Assembly: GCA_903837255.1 (NCBI GenBank)
Contig: CAILTZ010000005.1
Location: 1 to 16,871 of the forward strand
DNA from: an uncultured Pirellula sp.
GTDB taxonomy: Bacteria; Planctomycetota; Planctomycetia; Pirellulales; Pirellulaceae
Direction: 5' to 3'
Length of the DNA: 16,871 nt
Shown: in pieces, positions 1-8,548 of the stretch
Numbering within the stretch: position 1 is the first letter of the stretch
Layout: every line of letters starts with the position of its first letter
Made by a program: the position numbers and the translations under genes
Notes under the pieces: generated by a model
Told to the model about the DNA's origin: nothing
The model's input: only the letters and a program-made list of their open reading frames with translations
The model's database searches: none

Positions 1-50
1 GGGCCTTAAGTTTCTTTTGTAAGGTCTTTTGTTTCGTAGCTATGAGTCAT

Positions 51-81
51 GGCCCCACCGGCGTGAAGCCGGGTGGTGGCC
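51..81. terminator. Strong hairpin 3' of comEC, possible terminator
   Basis: Arms 51-62 and 68-81 pair over 12 base pairs with two single-base bulges (72 and 77) around a GTGAA loop (63-67). It lies about 112 bases past the comEC stop. No T-run follows on either strand, so it is not a canonical intrinsic terminator. It could be a 3'-end hairpin of comEC or of a gene entering from the left. Bases 1-50 are T-rich and contain no supported gene. Confidence 0.35.
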
Positions 82-193
82 TTCCTTGCGTATGAATGGC
101 TCAGGTTCATTGACAACTACTTTGAGGGCATGCAGCATACGTTGGTTCTGGTCACATTGCGCACCGGAAATCCTGTGGAGCTATTTAGACGGA

Positions 194-2887
194 TCAATCT
201 TCGATTGCTCGCCATTGGTTGTCCAGCCATCGATTCCAGAGCATGGAGCCGTTGGGCTCGATGCACAGTTGCACAGCGTGGTCGCGGGCCGTGTGCAGAA
301 CTTTTTGCCCGCTGGGTGAATAGACTTGAAAGACCCTTGGGTCTAGCGACCTATGTGAACCGCTGATGACGATCGTCGAGGGCTGGCACCATGCGATCAG
401 CCCATCTTGTTTGGTCGTCAGCGAACCATGATGAGGGGCCATTAGCACATCGACCTGCAAACGCGGCCGAGCCGTCAGGTCTTGAGTCCCTGGTGATTCT
501 AAATCGCCCGGCAGGAGAACGCGTTTTTGGGCGAACTCGATGACCAAGCACAGGCTCCTGGCGTTGTCGCTAATCCTCTTTTTACCCGGTTTGGACTTGT
601 TCGGTTTCGACGCGAGGCTGCTGGCCAGCCGGAATTGGCCTGCCGAAGCCTCCGAGTCTGGATAGATGGCACTCATGGTGTATTGGTCGCTGGTTATCAG
701 TCTAGATTGAGCGGTCCAGTACTCGATGGGAATGCGTTGGTGTTTGATGGACTCGAGCAAGGATCGGAGGCTTGGACTCTGATGTTCAGCGACGTGATGG
801 GTTGTGATGAATCGGTCTACGGGAAACCTTTCGATCAGACCTTGCATGGCATTGTAATGGTCCGAATCGGCATGGGAGAGAACCAGTCCGTCGATGCGTC
901 GAACACCCATAGACCAAAGGGCTTGGGCGATCGGCTGGTAGCTGCGTTGATGATCCCCGAGTCGCCCTGCGTCGTAGATCCAATTTCTGGAGTCGGGAGT
1001 TTGGACCAGCACGCAAGTACCGTGTCCGACGTCGATGAAAGTGACCTTCAGTGCCGATCGATTCCTCCGCCAGTTAGAGCGTCCGAAGGCTTCGTTGGCT
1101 TCGAGCCAAAGATGGCCTAGGGCAAACCAACAGCCCAGTCCCCAGAGCATGGCACGGCGGGCCGATGCCCTAGAGGTTCCGAGCCAAAGGGCGATCGACA
1201 AGGCGATCAGGTAAAAGCCGATCAGCCACCAATTCGGTGGGGCGGCTGACCAGAAATGACCATAGGGCAATTTGTCTGCGAGAGTCACGATTTCCGATAG
1301 GGACCAAAGGCAGATGCCACAGCACATGCCAAAGAACCACGCGAGAGGAGGGCACCAAAAAAACAGGATCAGCCCCAGTCCGGCCAGCAAGGCTACGAGC
1401 ATTGGCAACCACAAAATCAAATTGAGCACGATTGAGATCGGGCTGATGATATGGAACGAGCACCAAACCAGTGGTGCGGAGATGAAACTGACCCAGAAGC
1501 TGCTTCGGATCGACTCCCAGCAAAGGGAGCGAAACCCACGCAGGGACTTGGTCAGCCAATTTTCTTTAGACTCGATCAGTCGCTGGATCGGTACGGATCG
1601 ATGGCGGAAAAGGGGGAACGTCAAGATCAGCACCGCGACGGTCAAAAACGAGAGTTGCGTTCCGACCTCGAAGGCGATCGAAGTTCGCTGGGAGAGAATC
1701 ACCAGTCCTGCGAACGCTAGGATATTCAGGCTGCTAAAGGACCATCCAAGATATCGTGCGAGGCATGCTGCGCAGAGCATGATCGTTGCGCGAGCCACTG
1801 GCGGATTGGCCCCGCAGAGCATCGCATAGAGTACACAGACACAGACCGTTCCGGCCAGAGCTGGACCTTTGGCGATCCGGAGCATCCAACCGCAGACCAA
1901 GAGAGTCAGGGCGACCATCTCGATATGCATCCCGGAGATCGAAAGCATATGGATCGTTCCCGTGGCAAGCATTTCTTCTTGGAGTTGCCAATCGGCTTGT
2001 TCACGCTGGCCCAGGACCAAGGCTGCTGTCAGGGGGGCTTGGCCAAGGATCACATGCTGGTCGATTGCATGGAGTGCTCGATGCGTCCAACGAGCTAGCC
2101 ATCGATCGAGTCTCCAGGGGGAGCCAGCGTGCAATCTCTGAACCAGTTGTGGAGATTCAGATTTGATCTGGGTGGCGATCCGAAGTTCGGCATAGCGATT
2201 TCGCAGATCGAATTGGCCGGGATTGGTAGGTTCAGGTGGACGTCGCCAGTACCCATAGATCTGGACCGAATCACCGGGGAATAGGCCCGATTTCTTTCCG
2301 TCGATCACCAAGGAACCGTCTAGCGAAAGTTCGCTAAGAATGGAATTTTTCTGTATCTTGGTAACCTTGATCGACGTCAGTGTTTGCCAATCGTCGATGG
2401 TTTCGTTGTCGGATCCTTTGCGGATGGGGATCGACGCTCGGCGGTATCGAAGCGTCTGTTCGATCGTAGCTTGGATCACCACCGGTTTCCATGTTTGGGC
2501 CGATCCTGGATCATCATCAGCATCGACGTTGGCTTGGTTCCACTGCCGGAGTTGTTGGCGGACTTGGGATACCGCATGTTCATGCAGTGCACAGAATGCT
2601 AAAGCGATTAGGCTCATCCACAAAAGGCATATCGGCAGAGTTTGATCACCGGGGGTGGGTGCATAGAGTCGCGCCCACCAGAACAAGGTCCAGCCTAGGA
2701 CCAATACGGCGCACCAGGTTACCAGGCCGAGCCACTGTGTCAGGTGGATCGAGGCCAGCACGATCAAGAGCAATACCAGCATAGGGTAGTAGGCCAGGCC
2801 TGCGAGCAAGCGAACTCGGGATATCTTCAAAAGGTTTTGAAGACCAGCATCAACACTAGCTTGGTTAGCAGAATCCTGATTTGCCAT
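194..2887 (-). CDS. comEC: ComEC/Rec2-family DNA internalization channel protein
   Basis: Polytopic inner-membrane protein of 897 residues, the usual length for full ComEC, which in competent bacteria carries single-stranded DNA across the membrane. Order of parts: N-terminal membrane segments (about 28-100); an OB-like DUF4131 region with the typical PxxPTNPGQFD signature (about 217-227); the Competence domain with many helices and the LSISGMH motif at 315-321; and a C-terminal metallo-beta-lactamase-like domain from about 612. That domain keeps the metal motif SHADSDH (671-677), PGDLE (793-797) and APHHGS (817-822), so the nuclease-like domain looks intact. The ATG at 2887 has a weak AGGGA 3 bases upstream. 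It starts 36 bases after the SDR gene on the same strand, suggesting co-transcription. No pilus or other competence gene is present. Family assignment is firm; a role in natural transformation here is inferred. Confidence 0.93.
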   Translation of the reverse strand: MANQDSANQASVDAGLQNLLKISRVRLLAGLAYYPMLVLLLIVLASIHLTQWLGLVTWCAVLVLGWTLFWWARLYAPTPGDQTLPICLLWMSLIALAFCALHEHAVSQVRQQLRQWNQANVDADDDPGSAQTWKPVVIQATIEQTLRYRRASIPIRKGSDNETIDDWQTLTSIKVTKIQKNSILSELSLDGSLVIDGKKSGLFPGDSVQIYGYWRRPPEPTNPGQFDLRNRYAELRIATQIKSESPQLVQRLHAGSPWRLDRWLARWTHRALHAIDQHVILGQAPLTAALVLGQREQADWQLQEEMLATGTIHMLSISGMHIEMVALTLLVCGWMLRIAKGPALAGTVCVCVLYAMLCGANPPVARATIMLCAACLARYLGWSFSSLNILAFAGLVILSQRTSIAFEVGTQLSFLTVAVLILTFPLFRHRSVPIQRLIESKENWLTKSLRGFRSLCWESIRSSFWVSFISAPLVWCSFHIISPISIVLNLILWLPMLVALLAGLGLILFFWCPPLAWFFGMCCGICLWSLSEIVTLADKLPYGHFWSAAPPNWWLIGFYLIALSIALWLGTSRASARRAMLWGLGCWFALGHLWLEANEAFGRSNWRRNRSALKVTFIDVGHGTCVLVQTPDSRNWIYDAGRLGDHQRSYQPIAQALWSMGVRRIDGLVLSHADSDHYNAMQGLIERFPVDRFITTHHVAEHQSPSLRSLLESIKHQRIPIEYWTAQSRLITSDQYTMSAIYPDSEASAGQFRLASSLASKPNKSKPGKKRISDNARSLCLVIEFAQKRVLLPGDLESPGTQDLTARPRLQVDVLMAPHHGSLTTKQDGLIAWCQPSTIVISGSHRSLDPRVFQVYSPSGQKVLHTARDHAVQLCIEPNGSMLWNRWLDNQWRAIED

Positions 2888-2923
2888 ACATCCCTGCTTG
2901 GAAACGGAGACTAGATAGCCATG

Positions 2924-3811
2924 TCAGTCGGGCTTGAACGTTGGGTGGGCGACTGACTCGGTTTCGTTTGGAGCGTAGATCGTACGGCCGCCGTCGACTG
3001 GCAAGCACACACCGGTGATGAACGATTGGGTTGCAAGAAAGTAAGCGGCTTGGGCGACATCCTCGGGCCGTCCATGGCGTTTGACGAGGCTCGACTGGAG
3101 GATTTTTTCGGCGCGTTGTGCTGAAACGCTTGGGTCGAGCATCACCGGCCCTGGGAGTATTCCGTTGACGTGGACGTTTGGGTTTCGGCTAGCGAGTTCG
3201 ACAGCCATGGATCTGACGAGTGTTTCGATGGCCCCTTTTCCGACGAAGTAGGCCGAGAAGTCTCGGTAGGGTCTGGCCACTGCCCAATCGCCAACTAGAA
3301 CCAAACGTCCTCCGGTTGGTTGATCGACCATGGCTAATCCGGCGGCTTTGGCGACGTTGTAGGCTCCTAGGGTATTGATCTCGAATTGAGTTTGGGGGTC
3401 CTCTTGGCAGGTCTCTTCGAGAGGCTTCCAGTCCCAGACGGCGGCACAATGGACCATGGCGTCGAGTTGTCCAAAGGCGGCTCGGATCGAATCGGTGGCC
3501 TGCTGCATCGCCTCGTAGGAGCGGATATCCCCGGTGGTGGTCATGCAAGGGGCACCCAACTGGGAGAATTCCTCACGGGCAGATTGGAGTTCATCGAGGC
3601 TCGAACGCGCGTGCAGAGCGATGCGGTAGCCATGTTTGGCAAAGAGTCGGGCGACGACTCTTCCGACCCGTTTTGCTCCGCTTCCGGTGACCCAGACGAC
3701 CGGCCCGGAGGGCTCGTCGGGCTCTTTGGGCACATCAGTGGCCGGGTGTTTTGTGGCTGGATGATGAGGAATTTGGGTGGAAGAGTGGGGGCTTGATCCT
3801 GGCATAGGCAT
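2924..3811 (-). CDS. SDR-family oxidoreductase, pteridine reductase (PTR1/FolM)-like
   Basis: Rossmann-fold short-chain dehydrogenase of 295 residues. The cofactor loop TGSGAKRVG is at 42-50, and LHARSS (66-71) has the basic residue expected for NADPH. Tyr188 and Lys192 form YxxxK. The residue 13 before the tyrosine, normally the catalytic serine, is Asp175 in VLVGDWAV. In PTR1 pteridine reductases an aspartate occupies this place (Asp181/Tyr194/Lys198 in Leishmania), and FolM is similar, so reduction of a pterin or dihydropterin is the best guess. VDGG near the end is also typical. The first 35 residues are a Pro/Ser-rich tail that looks disordered, and ATGs at 3811 and 3805 are both possible starts with no clear ribosome-binding site. 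It is the likely first gene of a unit with comEC, with no obvious functional link. Family is sure; substrate is not. Confidence 0.88.
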   Translation of the reverse strand: MPMPGSSPHSSTQIPHHPATKHPATDVPKEPDEPSGPVVWVTGSGAKRVGRVVARLFAKHGYRIALHARSSLDELQSAREEFSQLGAPCMTTTGDIRSYEAMQQATDSIRAAFGQLDAMVHCAAVWDWKPLEETCQEDPQTQFEINTLGAYNVAKAAGLAMVDQPTGGRLVLVGDWAVARPYRDFSAYFVGKGAIETLVRSMAVELASRNPNVHVNGILPGPVMLDPSVSAQRAEKILQSSLVKRHGRPEDVAQAAYFLATQSFITGVCLPVDGGRTIYAPNETESVAHPTFKPD

Positions 3812-4055
3812 AGGGTTCTCGAGGGTTGCCGGTTTCTTGGCTTGATGGTCCAGTATATCCGCAGGTCGAAAACACGCCCGAATTTGGTACGTTTGAGATT
3901 GGATTTTCCGTCGTGTGCTACCGCTGTTTGGATTGAAGGGACCTCTTGGATTCCTTGCAATCCCACCCCTTTTCGATACGATAGAGTAACTTCAAACGCC
4001 TCCGATGTCGCAATTCTTCTCGGCCTTTCATTGTCTTTGAACCCTGCAAACTTTT
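3812..4055. promoter_or_regulatory. Divergent intergenic promoter region (SDR-comEC / TPR operon)
   Basis: This region separates two divergent units, so promoters for both should lie here. On the plus strand, TTGCAA (3955-3960), 16 bases, then TACGAT (3977-3982) is a possible sigma70-type pair matching 4/6 and 4/6. On the minus strand, TATACT (3857-3852) matches a -10 at 5/6 but has no recognisable -35. No gene, repeat or strong hairpin is visible. The gap extends to 4136 if the TPR gene starts at its third ATG. These are consensus matches only. Confidence 0.35.
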
Positions 4056-5444
4056 ATGGCCCGAGGAAGAACCAAAGCCAACCCGGACGGATCGATGGGG
4101 GCGAGCAACTTTCCGATTTTGCTAACCTTGGATGATATGGATCCCAAGTCGGCTAGGGATAAAAAAGCCAGGGTGGTCAGGAACTCTGGCTGGTCGAGTA
4201 TTCGCCTAGGGATTCTCTTAGCGATCCTGATGCCGCTTGCGGTCTTTGGATACTATCGCAACCGCTACACCTCGACGATCCAGCGGATTGAAAAATCGCT
4301 TGCGATGTGGGACGATCAAGCTGCACTGCGTGAGATCAAGAACATCGAGAATACCACGGGTTTATCCGCCGAATCGGCGTTTTACCGCGCTCGAGCCTAT
4401 CGGCACAAAGGTGACGATGTGGCCTTTAGTCAGTTCGCTGGCATTGCCAAGCAGTTGGGATATCCCGAAGAGAAGCTTTCGACGGAAAGATTGTTGAGAG
4501 ACATTCAAGGTGGTCTGGTCCCGAGCATGGATACTGCCATAGCCAAGGCCATGGCGACGGCCGACCCTGAAATTTCCGAGATCGGCCCTGCGGTTGTCTA
4601 TGGTCGGTTAGGAAAACTCGAGTTTGACAAGGCAGACGCGTTTTTGAATTTCTGGTCAGAGACCGACCCAAAGACACCTTGGATCGATTTCTTTCGAGGG
4701 ATGTTAGCGATCTCGGGTCGCGATGCAGACCGTGCCACCGAGTTGCTCGAGCGATGCGCCAAGAGCTATCCGGAGTTTGTCCCTGTCTACCGTCAGCTAG
4801 CATCTGCTTACTTGCAATCTCGCGACTCAGAGCGAGCGGTGCTGGCTTTGCAGCGTTATCTCAAGAGCAACAAGGATGACTTGGATGCAATCGGCGTTTT
4901 GGGAACCGCCCTGGTTAACTTGGATCGGGTTGACGAGGTGGCCAGGCTCTTTGAGCCATGGGTCGAGTCAGGAAAAGCGACGATCGACATGAGGCTTACA
5001 TTGGCTAGGATCTATAGTGGGAAGAACGAGCCGAAGAAAGTTGTCGACATACTTAGTTCCGTCGCCGCGTTGTGGCCAGAGGATGTCAGGATTGCGAACC
5101 TTTTGAGCCAAGCTCATCAGGCGTTGGGGAACAACGCCGAGTCGGATCGTTTCGCGAAGGTCGCCGAGACAGGTCAAGCTGATGTGCAGTCGATCGACGG
5201 ACGATTGGCAAGGCTCATGTCGGGGACAGACCGACAAGCCCAGCAGCACTACGAGCTTGGGCATATATTGCTTCACAAGCAGTCCCGCGAGGATGGCCTG
5301 TACTGGCTTAACTTGGCGCTGGGGATCGATGAGACTTTTCTTCCTGCGCACGAGGACATGGTGACCTATTACACGCGGGTCAATAAACCGGATCTGGCGG
5401 CTCGTCACCAACGCTACATGAATCTACGTCGCGGAGTGCAATGA
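4056..5444 (+). CDS. Membrane-anchored tetratricopeptide-repeat protein
   Basis: Up to 462 residues: a basic N-terminus, one membrane helix (about 49-66, LGILLAILMPLAVFGYY), then helical TPR-like repeats to the end. Clear repeat units lie around residues 217-350 and 395-450. Positive charges before the helix suggest the TPR part faces the periplasm. TPRs usually act as protein-binding scaffolds; no catalytic motif is visible. The longest frame is given because no good ribosome-binding site separates the ATGs at 4056, 4095 and 4137. The 4137 start (MDPKSARDKKARVV) gives the most natural signal-anchor and may be the real one. The stop lies 3 bases before the next ATG, so it is co-translated with the ASPIC/UnbV lipoprotein, a likely partner. 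Specific function is unknown. Confidence 0.85.
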   Translation: MARGRTKANPDGSMGASNFPILLTLDDMDPKSARDKKARVVRNSGWSSIRLGILLAILMPLAVFGYYRNRYTSTIQRIEKSLAMWDDQAALREIKNIENTTGLSAESAFYRARAYRHKGDDVAFSQFAGIAKQLGYPEEKLSTERLLRDIQGGLVPSMDTAIAKAMATADPEISEIGPAVVYGRLGKLEFDKADAFLNFWSETDPKTPWIDFFRGMLAISGRDADRATELLERCAKSYPEFVPVYRQLASAYLQSRDSERAVLALQRYLKSNKDDLDAIGVLGTALVNLDRVDEVARLFEPWVESGKATIDMRLTLARIYSGKNEPKKVVDILSSVAALWPEDVRIANLLSQAHQALGNNAESDRFAKVAETGQADVQSIDGRLARLMSGTDRQAQQHYELGHILLHKQSREDGLYWLNLALGIDETFLPAHEDMVTYYTRVNKPDLAARHQRYMNLRRGVQ

Positions 5445-5447
5445 CTC

Positions 5448-7226
5448 ATGCCTAGCCAACCCCATCGACATGCGATGCTTGGGCTGGCACTGAGCTTGGC
5501 CCTGTTGTTCGTTACCGCATGCAAACCCAAAGAGCGAACCCCGGATTTTCTGAACAAGCCGACGGAGAAGTCCAAGGTCGAGAATGGGTCGGTTGTTTTG
5601 CCAGCGCCAGAGTCGACAGCGAGCTCTTCTAAGATCGATTTGAAGTGGCTCGAGCGAGCGATTCCTGAAGCGATCGTTCGCACTGGCAGCGAGCAGGGCA
5701 ATCTTTTTTTGCCCGAGACCACTGGGGGCGGAATTGCGGCTCTGGATTTCGATCGGGATGGTTGGCCCGATATAGCGTGTGCCGGTGGTGGATACGCGGA
5801 TGTTGAGCGCAGAGTGATGCTCGGTCATCGAGGTTCGTTGCATCGCGGACTGGGTGAAGGTCGCTTTGAACATGTATCGACCGGTTCCCATTTCGATTTG
5901 TCGCATCGCTACAGCGCGGGAATTGCTGTGGCCGACTATGATGCCGATGGTTTTTTGGATCTGTTTGTCACGGGCTATTCGATCGGTCAACTGCTGCGCA
6001 ACCAGGGTGACGGAACTTTTGAAACCATCGATGGCGAATCGATCGGGCTCGACGATCGTTTTTGGGGTGCCTCGGCGGCTTTCTTCGATGCCGATGGCGA
6101 TGGGCTTGTTGAGTTGTATGTTGCCAATTATGCCGATTGGAGTTTTGACAACAATCCGATTTGCGGGGGCGAGGCTCGTGTTGGAAAAGCGGACAAGAGC
6201 AGCGACTACTGCGGTCCTCGGGAATTCAAAGGCTTGCCCGATGTGCTCTACCGGAATCTTGGAGATGGTACTTTTCGCAATATAAGTTCCATGGCTGGGA
6301 TCCAAGACAATCTGCGGGGGCTCGGTGTTTTAGCGGCGGATTTCGACGATGACTCCGATGTGGATCTATACGTATCGAATGATGTCGATCCTAATCTTCT
6401 GTATCGCAACGACGGAGACTTTACGTTCACCGAGGTGGCGCGGCGCAGTGGCGTCGCGACCAATGATGCAGGGACTCCCGAGGGGAGCATGGGGATCGCC
6501 TTGGGAGATTACAATCTCGATGGACTCGAAGACCTTTGGGTGACCAACTACCAAAACGAACTCAATGCGCTATATCGCAATAGCGGTAAACTGCAATTCA
6601 ATTATGCATCGATCCATGCCAGGGTCTCGGGAACCGACGAAGCCTCGGTCGGATGGGGTACCGCGTTTGCGGATATGGACTGCGACGGAGATGAGGACCT
6701 TGTGGTGGTCAATGGCCATATCGAACTAAAACCGCTGGGTTCAACGTACGACCAGCGACCACAGATTCTTGAAAACCTTTCCGGAAAGACTTTTCAGCTA
6801 GTTGCTCGCAAGAACCCCTATCTGCAGACTCCTCAATCCTCGCGGGGGTTAGCCATGGCCGATTGGAATCGGGACGGCAATCTCGATTTTGTTACCAGTC
6901 GAATCAATACCGATGCGGCGGTGGTACTCAATACGACAGCAGGTGGCCGTGCGCTTCGAATCCGTTTGGTCGGAACCAAAAGCAATCGCGATGCGATCGG
7001 AACCCGCGTTCGACTTCAGATCGGACAGCAGTTTTGGGTCCGCCAGATAGTCGGAGGGGGGTCCTATGCCTCGTCCAGCGATGCGCTGATCCATTTTGGA
7101 GTCCCCGAGACGGCCGAGAGCAAGGCAGAGGTTGAGGTTTTTTGGCCGAGCGGTAAGCGCGAGCGATGGATCGTTTCGGATTGGGATCAGGAGTGGATTT
7201 TTGTGGAAGGTCAGTCACCTCAGTGA
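5448..7226 (+). CDS. CRTAC1-like lipoprotein with FG-GAP/VCBS repeats and ASPIC/UnbV domain
   Basis: Predicted lipoprotein of 592 residues with a type II signal and lipobox VTAC, lipidated on Cys25. The body is a beta-propeller of FG-GAP/VCBS repeats with calcium-binding DxDxDG-type loops at about 100-110 (FDRDGWPD), 163-172 (DYDADGFLD), 213-222 (FDADGDGL), 298-307, 353-362 (DYNLDGLED), 409-418 (DMDCDGDED) and 471-480 (DWNRDGNLD). Residues about 505-580 form the ASPIC/UnbV domain, with IGTRV and the closing VFWPSGKRERW. The Cys pair NPICGG...DYCGP is usual in this family. Planctomycetes encode many such proteins and their function is largely unknown; adhesion or sensing at the envelope is a guess. 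GGAG at 5433-5436 lies 11 bases before the ATG. It is the middle gene of the trio, and its TGA overlaps the kinase GTG. Confidence 0.9.
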   Translation: MPSQPHRHAMLGLALSLALLFVTACKPKERTPDFLNKPTEKSKVENGSVVLPAPESTASSSKIDLKWLERAIPEAIVRTGSEQGNLFLPETTGGGIAALDFDRDGWPDIACAGGGYADVERRVMLGHRGSLHRGLGEGRFEHVSTGSHFDLSHRYSAGIAVADYDADGFLDLFVTGYSIGQLLRNQGDGTFETIDGESIGLDDRFWGASAAFFDADGDGLVELYVANYADWSFDNNPICGGEARVGKADKSSDYCGPREFKGLPDVLYRNLGDGTFRNISSMAGIQDNLRGLGVLAADFDDDSDVDLYVSNDVDPNLLYRNDGDFTFTEVARRSGVATNDAGTPEGSMGIALGDYNLDGLEDLWVTNYQNELNALYRNSGKLQFNYASIHARVSGTDEASVGWGTAFADMDCDGDEDLVVVNGHIELKPLGSTYDQRPQILENLSGKTFQLVARKNPYLQTPQSSRGLAMADWNRDGNLDFVTSRINTDAAVVLNTTAGGRALRIRLVGTKSNRDAIGTRVRLQIGQQFWVRQIVGGGSYASSSDALIHFGVPETAESKAEVEVFWPSGKRERWIVSDWDQEWIFVEGQSPQ

Positions 7227-8548
7227 TACAAGAGCAAGAGCCCATCCAAGCCGAGACCGATAATTCAACAGCATTGTGGCTTGCCCAATTGCGTTGGATC
7301 GCGATTGCTGGCCAGTTGATCGTCATCGGCTTTGTTCGCCTGATCTTGGGCATCCCGCTTGCGATCCCTCAGTTGCTGACCATTGTGCTGCTGACAATCG
7401 CAAGCAACATTGCTTTATGGGTGGTTGCCAAGCGGATGGGGAATCAGATCCCCTATAGCATCTTTTTTCAAAACCGACTCTTGGGCGGCGTCCTGCTATT
7501 CGATGTCGCGATCTTGACCGGTTTGCTGTATTTCTCAGGTGGTGCTGCCAATCCCTTCATACTTTTTTATGTCGCGAACATTGCTGTTGCGGGAGTGGTC
7601 CTATCGCGGATCTGGGCGATCCTGATCTCGGCCAGTTCGGTGCTAGGCTGTTTCTTGTTGCTCAATACAGCCAACCCAGTAGGTGTTTTTGATGGTTCGC
7701 CGTATGTGCACAGCGCCGCCTGGGGGGTGGCCAAGTGGGCCTTTTGGATCTCCTTTGCAACTTGCAGTAGTGTGCTAACCTATTTTGTGTCCCAACTGGC
7801 CCTCGAAGTCCGCCTTAGGGATCGCCGCTTGGCCATCGCTGAGAAAGAGAGGGAGCGAGCCCAGAGACTCGAAGCTCTTGCGACTCTGGCCGCAGGGGCT
7901 GGCCACGAACTGGCTTCGCCACTCTCGACGATTGCAGTGATTGCCGGTGAGTTGTCCCGAACACTTGACAAACCTGAGATTCCCGACAAGGTCAAGCGGG
8001 ACTTTGGTTTGATCCGAGAAGAGCTTGCACGCTGCAAAGATATCCTGCACCGAATGAAAAGTGGTGCCGGGGAGGCTGCTGCTGAGAGGCTTCATCCAGT
8101 CGCTCTTCGCGAGATCATTGAGGAGACCATTGACGCGATGCGCGAACCTCATCGGGTCGATGTCCGGATGGAGAAGGCTGTCGGTGATTTTAAAGCGATG
8201 CTGCCCAAGCAGGCTTTATCGCAAGCGCTTCGCAATTTGCTCCAAAACGGTTTAGATGCGTCTGATCCAGAGCATCATGTGACACTCACCTCAAACATCG
8301 CCCTAGGCAAACAGGATCAGCGGAATTGGCAATTGGTGATCGAGGACTCAGGTAGCGGGCTTAACGAGGAGGTCCTCCGGAGAATCGGAGAGCCGTTCTT
8401 TACCACCAAAGAGGTAGGTAAAGGAATGGGCATGGGCGTTTTCCTGACAAGAAATGTCATTCAAGGTCTCAGCGGTACGATTCGCTTTGAGCGGCGCTTG
8501 CCACGAGGCACGCTATGCAACGTATCGATACCGATCGGTGAGTCCTAG
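7223..8548 (+). CDS. RegB/PrrB/ActS-type redox sensor histidine kinase
   Basis: Integral-membrane sensor kinase of 441 residues from the GTG at 7223, which overlaps the lipoprotein stop as GTGA. GGAAGG lies 12 bases upstream. An upstream ATG at 7166 would add 19 residues buried in the previous gene and is less likely. About six membrane helices occupy residues 20-190. GGAANPF (106-112) matches the GGxxNPF quinone-site signature of RegB. The dimerization box GHELASPLSTI carries the phospho-acceptor His228. Cys271, in ELARCKDIL, sits where RegB has its redox-active Cys265. The N box (RNLLQNGLDAS), DSGSG and GKGMGMG boxes form the ATPase domain. RegB kinases lower phosphorylation under oxidising conditions by sensing the quinone pool and thiol state. 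No response regulator is next to it; RegA-type partners are usually adjacent. Family firm; signal inferred. Confidence 0.93.
   Translation: MIQEQEPIQAETDNSTALWLAQLRWIAIAGQLIVIGFVRLILGIPLAIPQLLTIVLLTIASNIALWVVAKRMGNQIPYSIFFQNRLLGGVLLFDVAILTGLLYFSGGAANPFILFYVANIAVAGVVLSRIWAILISASSVLGCFLLLNTANPVGVFDGSPYVHSAAWGVAKWAFWISFATCSSVLTYFVSQLALEVRLRDRRLAIAEKERERAQRLEALATLAAGAGHELASPLSTIAVIAGELSRTLDKPEIPDKVKRDFGLIREELARCKDILHRMKSGAGEAAAERLHPVALREIIEETIDAMREPHRVDVRMEKAVGDFKAMLPKQALSQALRNLLQNGLDASDPEHHVTLTSNIALGKQDQRNWQLVIEDSGSGLNEEVLRRIGEPFFTTKEVGKGMGMGVFLTRNVIQGLSGTIRFERRLPRGTLCNVSIPIGES

Noticed and set aside
73..193. Plus-strand frame reading like a protein (VAFLAYEWLRFIDNYFEGMQ...) left of comEC
   Set aside because: It has a stop just before its GTG, no ribosome-binding site, no recognised family, and continues only as an antisense shadow of comEC.
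527..1120. 197-codon plus-strand frame inside comEC
   Set aside because: It is wholly antisense to the metallo-beta-lactamase domain of comEC, which has intact motifs in the other frame; no recognisable motif of its own.
5424..6305. 293-codon minus-strand frame opposite the lipoprotein gene
   Set aside because: Antisense shadow of a strongly supported FG-GAP repeat gene; its composition follows from the complement of the GAT/GGC-rich repeats.
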